Positions 27,933-36,300 of a DNA stretch of 64,000 nucleotides are shown here, piece by piece. The stretch covers positions 1 to 64,000 of the forward strand of contig CAXXHY010000046.1 in the NCBI GenBank assembly GCA_963667575.2, read 5' to 3'. Position 1 is the stretch's first letter, and every line of letters starts with the position of its first letter. The notes under the pieces were generated by a model. It ran no database searches and was not told the origin of the DNA. It worked only from the letters and a program-made list of their open reading frames with translations. Source of the stretch: G963665495 sp963667575 (GTDB lineage: Bacteria; Desulfobacterota; Desulfovibrionia; Desulfovibrionales; Desulfovibrionaceae). A program made the translations under genes and the position numbers.

Positions 27933-28018
27933 TGAGTCTTTTTGACACATTTTTTTCATTATTTGGGTCAAATCAACCCTTGTCAAGGACTTTTAGCCCC
28001 ACAGAGGTCATCCTGACC
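27933..28018. promoter_or_regulatory. candidate enhancer (UAS) cluster upstream of adh
   Basis: Three elements: TGAGTC-TTTT-TGACAC (27933-27948), TTTGGGTCAAA (27962-27972) and GGTCA-TCC-TGACC (28006-28018). The first two are near-copies of the elements at 8113-8152. The first lies 154 bp upstream of the -24 box, as expected for an NtrC-type activator site acting by looping. Confidence 0.65.
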
Positions 28019-28991
28019 CATTTTTTGTGAAAAAAAGTGAAACTTTTCAGCGAGTAACCTCAAATACTAAAAAAACCTTAATTTATTGCATTGCGTTCCA
28101 GCCAACCATCAACCTGAGAAAGTTTTTCCCTACACTGCTTTCGTTTCAATATTTCGAACTATTCAAGATACTTTTGAATAAGTTGCTACCCGATATTTTA
28201 TGAAATTTTTTCACATAATTCCTTGCCTGCAAGTGCTCTTCTGGAACATTTAGGCAAATAATATAACAAAAATTCACATTATAATTTTTTCCACCGGTTT
28301 CGCAACTCCTTTTTCACCCTATCCATCCTTTAATTTCCGCCGGAGCATTCCAAGCAGACCTGAGAAATCGGATTCTTCCATGCTTATGTTTAAAAAAGCA
28401 ACAAGCTGAAAACTCCCTTGCAATAAGCAAATCCCGGACCAAACGTGCCAACAACTTCGCAATTGCTATAATTCATTGCAGCGGCTGTATAATTTATCAA
28501 CAATTCCTTCATGATAATCCGGACAGACCTGTATCTTTCCGCAACAGGTGTCTCATTTATCAACACATCCGTCCGCTTTACATGCTTACGCAGGCTGTTT
28601 TGGAAAATCGGCTAGTCGTTTACCCCAAAATGCAACAAATTAACAGCCCTTTGTGCATTTTTTCGCGTACCGCTATGCGGTATGTAAAGCGAACATGTTC
28701 ACTACTGCTGGAACATGGCAACATCTTCAACAGATACATACTTTGCTGCGCAACGACAGAGGTCTCCCTGGGGCGGAAACAGGTTTACTTTGTGGTACGC
28801 TCCGGAATCTGCTATTCCCTCTGTGGAACACAGTGCTTCGGGCAGAATACGGCTTTTTTCCTCCGAAAACCGCTTTCAAGGGCAAAAGGGCTTTTGACAT
28901 CTCCCAGGGCATGCGCTAACAAAACCCGTTTCAACAACATATTACACGTCCGGAAGGGGATGCCCCTGGCCGGAGACAAAAGACCAGGCCC
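28019..28991. other. AT-rich intergenic region between adh and hisS
   Basis: Nearly 1 kb separating the divergent adh and hisS units. Short open frames in 28580-28995 have no recognisable product, weak starts and no ribosome binding sites, so I treat them as noise. I see no tRNA, terminator or clear hisS promoter. Confidence 0.4.
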
Positions 28992-30269
28992 ATGAGCTCC
29001 ATTCAGAAAATCAAAGGATTTGCCGATATTTACGGCGAGGCGGACGCATTGATGACCCGCCTGGAAAACACGGCTCGCGATATTTTCGAACGCTACGGGT
29101 ACCGCGAATTGCGCACACCGCTGCTCGAAAAAACAGAATTGTTCTGCCGTTCCATTGGTGACGAGACCGACGTGGTCCAAAAGGAAATGTACACCTTCGA
29201 CGACCGCAAGGGGCGTTCTGTGACGCTTCGGCCCGAAGCCACGGCCGGAGTCATGCGCGCCTACATCGAAAACAAATTCGGCGCCGCCGAACAAGTCAGC
29301 AAATTTTTCACGGTTGGCCCCATGTTCCGCTACGAGCGTCCGCAAAAAGGCCGCATGAGGCAGTTTCACCAGGTGAACGCCGAATGCATCGGTCCTTCCG
29401 AGCCCCATGCCGACGCCGAAGTCATCATGATGCTGCTGCTGTTTCTGCGCAGCATTGGACTTTCCGACATTTCGCTGGAAATCAACACCCTGGGCTGCAG
29501 GGAATGCCGTCCGGCCTACAATGAAGCTCTGAAGACCTTTCTCGAAGGCCTTGACCAGGACACCCTCTGCGAAGATTGCCGCAGACGGATGCAGACCAAT
29601 CCCCTGCGCGTGCTGGATTGCAAGGTGCCCTCCTGCAAGGAACAGATCGCCAATGCGCCCACGGTGCTGGACAATGCCTGCCCGGAATGCAAAGAACACT
29701 TCCATACGGTGCTCGGCGTCCTGGACAAGGCGGGCGTCCCCTACCATCTGAACCACAAGCTGGTCCGCGGGTTGGATTATTATTCGCGTACCACCTTTGA
29801 AGTCGTCTCCAATAATATAGGAGCGCAGTCATCGATTGCCGGCGGCGGACGGTACGACGGTCTGATCAAACAGATCGGCGGCGGGGATGTGCCCGGCATC
29901 GGATTCGCCTGCGGCATGGAGCGGCTGATGCAGCTGATGCAGGCCCAGGAAGAAAAGACCAAGGATTTTTATCTGGCCGTGCTCAGCGCCGAAGGTCTGG
30001 ACACGGGCCTGCTGCTGGCCCAGCAACTGCGCGAAGCTGGACTGGTCGGAGAAATTGGCTTTGGAGCCAAAAGCGTCAAAAGTCAGATGCGCCAGGCCGG
30101 TAAATCGGGCGCGCAGTTCACGTTGTTGCTGGGTGAAGAAGAACTGGCGCAGCAACAGATTCTTGTAAAAAACATGACCAGCGGCGAACAGACCGCTCTG
30201 GCAACAGGTACGGACAATGATCTGGCCGCATTGGCGCACTACCTCAAGCCGGGAATAGAAAGCAGGTAA
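28992..30269 (+). CDS. hisS: histidyl-tRNA synthetase
   Basis: A 425-residue class II synthetase charging tRNA-His. Seen are the N-terminal KGFADIYG segment, motif 1/2 region LRPEATAGVMRAY (about 76-88), FRYERPQKGRMRQFHQ (about 114-129), the histidine A region RGLDYYSRTTFE (about 259-270), motif 3 with GGGRYDGL (about 284-291) and GIGFACGMERL (about 303-313), then the anticodon-binding C-terminal domain. An extra Cys-rich stretch (about 170-235, several CxxC pairs) is common in this group. It is followed after 4 bp by aspS, the usual hisS-aspS pair. Confidence 0.96.
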   Translation: MSSIQKIKGFADIYGEADALMTRLENTARDIFERYGYRELRTPLLEKTELFCRSIGDETDVVQKEMYTFDDRKGRSVTLRPEATAGVMRAYIENKFGAAEQVSKFFTVGPMFRYERPQKGRMRQFHQVNAECIGPSEPHADAEVIMMLLLFLRSIGLSDISLEINTLGCRECRPAYNEALKTFLEGLDQDTLCEDCRRRMQTNPLRVLDCKVPSCKEQIANAPTVLDNACPECKEHFHTVLGVLDKAGVPYHLNHKLVRGLDYYSRTTFEVVSNNIGAQSSIAGGGRYDGLIKQIGGGDVPGIGFACGMERLMQLMQAQEEKTKDFYLAVLSAEGLDTGLLLAQQLREAGLVGEIGFGAKSVKSQMRQAGKSGAQFTLLLGEEELAQQQILVKNMTSGEQTALATGTDNDLAALAHYLKPGIESR

Positions 30270-30273
30270 TACA

Positions 30274-32133
30274 ATGGAAGAGCAAGCGGATATTCAATCG
30301 ACACATTATAAGCACGTCCAGCCTCTGGGCGGATGGCGCCGTACCCACAGCTGCTGCGAACTCACGGGCAAGGACGTGGGCGCCGAAGTCTGCCTTATGG
30401 GCTGGGTGCAGTTTCGCCGCGACCACGGCGGCCTGATATTTATCGACATGCGCGACCGCAACGGTCTGACCCAGGTGGTATTCAGTCCGGAGGAGAGCGC
30501 CGAAGCCCATGACCAGGCGCACATCCTGCGTTCGGAATACGTCCTGGCCATCAAGGGACGCGTACGCAACCGCCCGGATGGCATGGTCAACGATAAAATG
30601 CACACCGGAGAAATCGAAGTGGTCGTCAGCGACTGGAAGCTGCTGAACACCTCCAAGACGCCTCCCTTCCATATAGAAGACCGTGTGGATGTTTCCGAAA
30701 ACCTGCGCCTGCAGTACCGCTACCTGGACCTGCGCCGGAGCAGAATGGCCAAGAACCTGATGGTACGCCACCGCGCCGCCCAGGCCACCCGTACCTACAT
30801 GGACGGCAAGGATTTTCTGGAAATCGAAACACCCTTTCTGACCAAGAGCACTCCCGAAGGCGCGCGCGACTTTCTGGTTCCCAGCCGGGTCAACCAGGGA
30901 CAGTTCTACGCCCTGCCCCAGTCTCCTCAGCTGTTCAAGCAGATGAGCATGGTTGCCGGACTGGACCGTTATTATCAGATCGTCCGCTGCTTCCGCGATG
31001 AGGATCTGCGAGCAGACCGCCAGCCGGAATTCACCCAGATCGACGTTGAAATGTCCTTTGCGGATGAGGAAATGATCATTGAGATCGCCGAGGGTCTGAT
31101 CAAGACGATCTTCAAGGAAACCATCGGCATGGAACTCAACACGCCCTTTCCGCGCATGGAGTATGACGAAGCCATTGCCAAATACGGCGTGGACCGCCCG
31201 GACACCCGTTTCGAGCTGTTCCTCACCGACGTCACCGACGTGGTCAAGGATTCGCAGTTCCGCGTTTTCGCCAAGGCTGAGCTGGTCAAGGGCCTGCGCG
31301 TTCCCGGCGGTGCGGAGCTTACCCGCAAGGAAATCGACGACTACACCGAGTTCGTCAAAATTTACGGCGCCCAGGGACTGGCCTGGATCAAGGTCAAGGA
31401 AAACGGCGAATGGCAGTCTCCTTTCGCCAAGTTCCTGAGCGAGGACGAGCGCAAGGGACTGGCCGAGAAGCTGGGCATGGAAGTGGGCGACATCGTCTTT
31501 TTCCAGGCCGGCGCTGCGGACATGGTCAACAATGCGCTGGGCTACCTGCGCCTGCAGATCGGCGAGCGCTTCAACCTCATCGACCACGATGCTTTTTCCT
31601 TCACCTGGGTTGTGGACTTTCCGCTGCTCGAATGGGATCCGGACGAAAAACGCTGGGCTGCACGCCACCATCCTTTCACGTCCCCCAAGGACGGACACCT
31701 GGAGCTGCTCAAAACCGACCCGGCCAATGCCAAGGCCAAGGCCTACGACATCGTGCTCAACGGCATCGAAATCGGCGGCGGATCCATCCGCAACCATACG
31801 CGCGAAGTGCAGACAAAAATGTTCGAAGCCCTCGGCATCAATGACGAAGTGGCCCAGTACAAATTCGGTTTTCTGCTGCAGGCTCTGGAATTCGGTGCGC
31901 CGCCTCACGGAGGCATCGCCTTCGGTTTCGACCGTTTGGTGATGCTGATCTGCAAGATGGAATCCATCCGCGACGTCATCGCCTTTCCCAAGACTCAGAA
32001 GGCGACATGCATGCTTACGGAAGCGCCCGATTTCGTTTCCAACAAGCAGTTGCGCGAACTGGGCATCAAGGTCCGGGATCTCATCAAGAAAAAGCAGGAC
32101 GCAGGTCGGCCAGTAAACTCGGACGACGAATAG
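30274..32133 (+). CDS. aspS: aspartyl-tRNA synthetase, probably non-discriminating
   Basis: A 619-residue bacterial-type class IIb synthetase with N-terminal OB fold, catalytic core with an inserted GAD domain and C-terminal motif 3 (GIAFGFDRLVML). In the anticodon-binding domain the sequence is RRDHGGLIFIDMRDR. The His-Gly-Gly after RRD is the signature of non-discriminating enzymes that also aspartylate tRNA-Asn, whereas discriminating enzymes have Leu there. This predicts reliance on GatCAB to make Asn-tRNA. The gene starts 4 bp after hisS. The enzyme call is certain; specificity is inferred from that residue. Confidence 0.96.
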   Translation: MEEQADIQSTHYKHVQPLGGWRRTHSCCELTGKDVGAEVCLMGWVQFRRDHGGLIFIDMRDRNGLTQVVFSPEESAEAHDQAHILRSEYVLAIKGRVRNRPDGMVNDKMHTGEIEVVVSDWKLLNTSKTPPFHIEDRVDVSENLRLQYRYLDLRRSRMAKNLMVRHRAAQATRTYMDGKDFLEIETPFLTKSTPEGARDFLVPSRVNQGQFYALPQSPQLFKQMSMVAGLDRYYQIVRCFRDEDLRADRQPEFTQIDVEMSFADEEMIIEIAEGLIKTIFKETIGMELNTPFPRMEYDEAIAKYGVDRPDTRFELFLTDVTDVVKDSQFRVFAKAELVKGLRVPGGAELTRKEIDDYTEFVKIYGAQGLAWIKVKENGEWQSPFAKFLSEDERKGLAEKLGMEVGDIVFFQAGAADMVNNALGYLRLQIGERFNLIDHDAFSFTWVVDFPLLEWDPDEKRWAARHHPFTSPKDGHLELLKTDPANAKAKAYDIVLNGIEIGGGSIRNHTREVQTKMFEALGINDEVAQYKFGFLLQALEFGAPPHGGIAFGFDRLVMLICKMESIRDVIAFPKTQKATCMLTEAPDFVSNKQLRELGIKVRDLIKKKQDAGRPVNSDDE

Positions 32134-32207
32134 AACAAAACCGAAACATCTGGAATCAACGCTGTTCAATCCCTGTACTTTGCATCTTCCCGGGGAGTGC
32201 TTATGTA

Positions 32208-32219
32208 CTTAGTACTAAG
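32208..32219. promoter_or_regulatory. 12-bp perfect palindrome upstream of def
   Basis: CTTAGTACTAAG, 42 bp before the def start. It is a possible operator or part of the def promoter region; no partner copy was noticed. Confidence 0.3.
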
Positions 32220-32260
32220 CCGACTATTACAGACGAAAGACCAGAAACAGGGGGCGAACA

Positions 32261-32782
32261 ATGAGCCTGTTACGAATATATACGTATCCTGATCCGGTCC
32301 TTGCCGAAACGGCCAAGGAAATCGGAGAAATAACGGAAGAGATAAAACAACTGGCCTCCGACATGGCGGAAACCATGTACGAAGGCAACGGCATCGGACT
32401 TGCCGCCCCTCAGGTGGGCAAGTCCGTTCGCCTTGTTGTTCTTGATATTACCGGGCCGGAAGAACGCAAAGGCCTGATGCAACTTATCAATCCGGTCATT
32501 GTCGCACGCGATGGCGAGGTGGAGTCCGAAGAAGGCTGCCTGAGCCTGCCTTTGCTGAGCGGCAAGGTTGCCCGTTCGGAAAAGGTCACGGTGCAATACC
32601 GTGATCTGGCCGGAAACGACCAGACCATCGAGGCCGACGAACTCCTGGCCATTTGCCTCCAGCACGAACTCGACCATCTGGACGGCGTTCTTCTGCTGAA
32701 CCACCTGTCCCGACTGAAGCGTTCGATGTACGAAAAAAAGGCCAAAAAGATGAAAGAAAAAGAACGCGAGGCCAAAGCGTGA
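32261..32782 (+). CDS. def: peptide deformylase
   Basis: A 173-residue metalloenzyme that removes the formyl group from nascent proteins. All three family motifs are present: GIGLAAPQVG (about 46-55), EEGCLSLP (about 88-95, Cys metal ligand) and QHELDHLDG (about 131-139, HExxH). The Lys-rich C-terminal tail is ordinary. The ATG follows GGGGGCGA. The stop codon overlaps the GTG start of fmt, so the formylation and deformylation genes are coupled. Confidence 0.95.
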   Translation: MSLLRIYTYPDPVLAETAKEIGEITEEIKQLASDMAETMYEGNGIGLAAPQVGKSVRLVVLDITGPEERKGLMQLINPVIVARDGEVESEEGCLSLPLLSGKVARSEKVTVQYRDLAGNDQTIEADELLAICLQHELDHLDGVLLLNHLSRLKRSMYEKKAKKMKEKEREAKA

Positions 32783-33717
32783 AACTGATATTCATGGGAA
32801 CACCCGGATTTGCGGCCACCATCCTCAATGCTCTTCTGGACTGGCCCGAAGGCGAGATCATCGCAGTCTATACGCAGCCTGACCGCCCGGCCGGACGCGG
32901 ACGCGTGATGTGCGCCTCGCAGGTCAAACAGGTGGCCCAGGCCCGGCGTCTGCCTGTGTATCAGCCCAAGACGCTGCGCAATGAGGAAGAACAGGAACGG
33001 TTGCGCGAAATGAATCCGGACGTCATCATCGTCGCGGCCTACGGCCTGATTCTGCCCCAGGAGGTTCTGGACATTCCGCGGCTCGGCTGCATCAATGTTC
33101 ATGCTTCCCTGCTGCCCCGCTATCGCGGCGCCGCTCCCATTCAGCGCGCCATCCTTGCCGGCGAACACGTCACCGGCATCACCATCATGCAGATGGACGC
33201 AGGACTGGATACCGGCGACATGATGCTGCAGCGGGCCCTGGTCATCGGCAAGGACGACACGGCTTCCATTCTGCACGACCAGCTTTCCGAACTTGGCGGC
33301 GAGGCCATAGTGGACGCTCTCCAGCAACTCGAAGCCGGCACCCTTAAAATTTTCCCGCAAAACCACGAAAAAGCCACCTACGCGGCCAAACTCCAGAAAG
33401 AGGAAGGCCAGATAGACTGGAACCGCAAGGCCCAGCAGATACACAATCAGGTACGCGCCCTGCATCCGTGGCCGGGCGCCTATTTTTTCTGGACGCCCCC
33501 CGGCAAGGACAAGTCCATGCGCCTGACCCTGCTGCCCGGCGAACTGGGCCCGAAAGTGGAACTCAACGCCGTCCCCGGCACCATTCTCGGCCTGCGCGAC
33601 GGTCAATTGGCCATTGCCTGCCAGGATTACGAATACCTCGTACCGGCGATAATTCCCGAAGGCAAAAAACAGATAGACGCGCGCTCTTTCCAGAACGGCT
33701 ATTTGTGCAAAAAATAA
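32779..33717 (+). CDS. fmt: methionyl-tRNA formyltransferase
   Basis: A 312-residue enzyme that formylates initiator Met-tRNA with 10-formyl-tetrahydrofolate. It starts at GTG 32779, giving the canonical N-terminus KLIFMGTPGFA. The catalytic region has the family's INVHASLLPRYRGAAPI (about 105-121) and MDAGLDTGDM (about 141-150). A C-terminal tRNA-binding OB domain follows (RALHPWPGAYF). The longer open frame starting at 32653 lies inside def. Length is normal. Confidence 0.95.
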   Translation: MKLIFMGTPGFAATILNALLDWPEGEIIAVYTQPDRPAGRGRVMCASQVKQVAQARRLPVYQPKTLRNEEEQERLREMNPDVIIVAAYGLILPQEVLDIPRLGCINVHASLLPRYRGAAPIQRAILAGEHVTGITIMQMDAGLDTGDMMLQRALVIGKDDTASILHDQLSELGGEAIVDALQQLEAGTLKIFPQNHEKATYAAKLQKEEGQIDWNRKAQQIHNQVRALHPWPGAYFFWTPPGKDKSMRLTLLPGELGPKVELNAVPGTILGLRDGQLAIACQDYEYLVPAIIPEGKKQIDARSFQNGYLCKK

Positions 33718-33948
33718 GCTTCCCCGACGCCATGTGATTTTCATGGCCGCGAGCTCCTGATGATACGTGACAGGTGCTCCGGAAGATGCCCTCAAGAATA
33801 ACATCACTTTGTTAAGCGCCTGTTTTTTGCCGCACTATCAGACGTATATTTCGAGGGATTGCGCATAATGGGCTTGTATTGTAATTATTCTGTACGGTAA
33901 GTTTCCAACCATCTTCAACTTTGCAACCGTCATTACGTATAAGCGAGT

Positions 33949-34863
33949 ATGCCCCTTCATCACTCCCAGATTCCCGACGACCCGTACCTGCGGGAGGAAG
34001 CCGCGGCCGGAAGCCGCAAGCGGCTCTTCATCGGCCTGATCACAGGCGCCTGCTTTCTGCTCTGCGCCCTGCTCGCTCTGCTCTGGATCGTCCCTTATGT
34101 TGGCCTCGGCGCCATTCATCCCTGGATGCCGGCCCTGATGGGCTTTGTCTTTTCTGCCGCCATCCTTGTGATCACCTGGGCCTGGCTCGGACTGGTGCTG
34201 CGTATCCTGCTCGGGCGTTCGCTGCCCTTTTCGAGTCAACTGCGCGGTCTTGCCATCAAATTTTTTCTGCCTCTGATGACCCTGCTCGGGCGTGCGCTCG
34301 GTATTCCCAAAGAAAACGTCCGCGGCTCGTTCATCAAGGTCAACAACGAGCTCGTACGCAGTGAAGTGGGCAAATACAAGCCCGGCCAGATGCTGCTGCT
34401 CATGCCGCATTGCCTGCAGTCCAGCCGCTGCAAACTGCGCCTGACCTACGACATCAACAATTGCAAACGCTGCGGCAAATGCGCCATCAAGGGGCTCCTG
34501 GAACTGTCCGAACGCTATGGCATTCACCTGGCCATTGCCACGGGCGGCACCATTGCCCGGCGAATCGTGGTGCAGACCCGTCCCCGGATCATCCTGGCCG
34601 TGGCCTGCGAACGCGATCTGGCCAGCGGCATTCAGGACACCTACCCCATCCCTGTTTTCGGCGTGCTGAATTCGCGCCCCAATGGGCCCTGTCTGGATAC
34701 GGATGTCTCGCTTTCCGCTCTGGAAAACGCCATTCAGCTTTTTCTCGATGAGCAAAGCAAGGCGGAAATAGCCAAGCGCCCGGCTACGAAACAACCCAAG
34801 ATTCTGCGCCCGAGGCACGGCGAATCAGCCGAACAGTCCGGGCAGACCGGGCAGGCCTCCTGA
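33949..34863 (+). CDS. DUF116 membrane protein
   Basis: A 304-residue protein of the DUF116 family, common in anaerobes and methanogens, function unknown. Two hydrophobic segments lie near residues 26-50 and 60-85. The soluble part carries the conserved cysteines: LMPHCLQSSRC (about 151-161), INNCKRCGKC (about 168-177), AVACERDL (about 220-227) and a GPC (about 246-248). The pattern suggests an Fe-S or zinc centre at the membrane. It is 18 bp upstream of rsmB and probably cotranscribed. The ribosome binding site is weak. Confidence 0.85.
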   Translation: MPLHHSQIPDDPYLREEAAAGSRKRLFIGLITGACFLLCALLALLWIVPYVGLGAIHPWMPALMGFVFSAAILVITWAWLGLVLRILLGRSLPFSSQLRGLAIKFFLPLMTLLGRALGIPKENVRGSFIKVNNELVRSEVGKYKPGQMLLLMPHCLQSSRCKLRLTYDINNCKRCGKCAIKGLLELSERYGIHLAIATGGTIARRIVVQTRPRIILAVACERDLASGIQDTYPIPVFGVLNSRPNGPCLDTDVSLSALENAIQLFLDEQSKAEIAKRPATKQPKILRPRHGESAEQSGQTGQAS

Positions 34864-34880
34864 CTCCGGGAGGATCTTAC

Positions 34881-36188
34881 ATGGGCAAAAACAGCCGTCA
34901 TACGCCGCCTGCACGCGCAGCGGCCCTTTCCTGTCTGAATGCAGTCCTGCGCAAGGGCATTGATCTTCAGGAGGCTCTGGACAATGTTCTGCGCGGCAAT
35001 CAACTCGATCCGCGCGATACGGCCCTGGCCACGGAACTGGCCTACGGCGTTCTGCGTCACAAGGCACGCCTCGACTGGCTGCTGAGCCGTCATCTGCGCG
35101 ATCCGGGCAAGTTGCCCCCTGCCATGTTCACGGCGTTGGAAACCGCCTGCTACGAAATCCTCTTTCTGCAGCGCGTGCCCGCGTACGCAACTGTGGACTG
35201 GGCTGTCGAACACTGCAAAAAAGCTTTCGGTCAGGGCCGTTCCGGCCTGGCCAACGCGGTGCTGCGCAAGATAGCCGATCCGGAGGAGAGCCGTTTCGGA
35301 CTGGACTCCGAACTGTGCCGCAGCTGCTTTACCGACCACACCGAATTTCTGGCCACCTGGTACGCATGTCCGCGCTGGCTGGTGGAGCTCTGGCAGAACA
35401 ACTACGGCGCCGAACAAACCCTTGCGCTGCTGGAAGCCTCTCTTGCCGTACCGCCTCTGGGACTGCGCCTGCGCACCGGGTATGACCGCAGCGAACTGCT
35501 GCCCCAACTGGGTACGGATGTCCGTGTGGTGGCGGAACAAGGCCTGGCAGTGGCCGTACGCGGTGCCGAAGCCGCCAGTGTCCGGGAGTTGGAACAAGCC
35601 GGAAGGCTGAGCCGCCAGAGTTTCGCTGCCCAACAGGCCCTGCTGGCCCTGAAGCCCGACACCTGGCCCGAACCCGTCTGGGACGGATGCGCCGGACGGG
35701 GCGGCAAAACCTGTCAGTTGCTCGAAGCCGGTAAAAAGAATCTGGTAGCCAGCGATCCGCACTCCAAACGCCTGGAAGGTCTGCTGGCGGAACTGCAACG
35801 GCTGGGACTGCCGAACATTCCCGTACATTGCTGCGGCGCCGATGCCCCGGACTTCGATCCGCAGGCCCGGACCATTCTGCTGGATGCGCCCTGCTCGGGC
35901 CTGGGAGTGCTGGCGCGAAGACCGGACGCCAAATGGCGGCGCCGTCCGCGCGACCTCAAGGACCTGGTCAAACTGCAGCGCCGGATCCTCAATCATGCCT
36001 GCGATCTGCTGCCCGAAGACGGCCTGCTGGCCTATCTGACCTGTACGGCCAATCCTGCGGAGAATCAGGGGCAGATTCAGAAGCTGCTCACCGCGCGACC
36101 GGAAATGCGTCTGGAAATCACCTGGGAAACAGTGGATGTAGCGGAGCTCGGAGAATATTTTTATGCTGCGCTGCTGCGCAAACACTAG
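34881..36188 (+). CDS. rsmB: 16S rRNA (cytosine-C5) methyltransferase RsmB/Sun family
   Basis: A 435-residue RNA m5C methyltransferase. The N-terminal NusB-like helical domain (1-145; AALSCLNAVLRKG) is joined to a Rossmann methyltransferase domain with CAGRGGKT (about 271-278), catalytic-type DAPCSGLGVLARRPDAKWR (about 335-353) and TCTANPAENQGQI (about 388-400). The two cysteines DAPC and TCT are those used in release and catalysis. A GGGAGG precedes the ATG. A strong terminator follows. Confidence 0.92.
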   Translation: MGKNSRHTPPARAAALSCLNAVLRKGIDLQEALDNVLRGNQLDPRDTALATELAYGVLRHKARLDWLLSRHLRDPGKLPPAMFTALETACYEILFLQRVPAYATVDWAVEHCKKAFGQGRSGLANAVLRKIADPEESRFGLDSELCRSCFTDHTEFLATWYACPRWLVELWQNNYGAEQTLALLEASLAVPPLGLRLRTGYDRSELLPQLGTDVRVVAEQGLAVAVRGAEAASVRELEQAGRLSRQSFAAQQALLALKPDTWPEPVWDGCAGRGGKTCQLLEAGKKNLVASDPHSKRLEGLLAELQRLGLPNIPVHCCGADAPDFDPQARTILLDAPCSGLGVLARRPDAKWRRRPRDLKDLVKLQRRILNHACDLLPEDGLLAYLTCTANPAENQGQIQKLLTARPEMRLEITWETVDVAELGEYFYAALLRKH

Positions 36189-36251
36189 ACGGGAATACGA
36201 AACAACACGCTCATTTGCATCGTTCGCATCCGCAGTGAAAAAACCATGAAT

Positions 36252-36290
36252 ACGCCGCCTGTCTTCCAACAGGCGGCGTTTGCTTTTGTC
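36252..36290 (+). terminator. terminator between convergent rsmB and chemoreceptor
   Basis: An 11-bp perfect stem (ACGCCGCCTGT/ACAGGCGGCGT) with a 6-nt loop, followed by TTTGCTTTT on the plus strand. It could serve both convergent genes. Confidence 0.85.
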
Positions 36291-36300
36291 ATATGCGTGC

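Noticed and set aside
28582..28995. Short plus-strand ORFs upstream of hisS
   Set aside because: Weak starts, no ribosome binding site, no recognisable product, low-quality composition; treated as intergenic.
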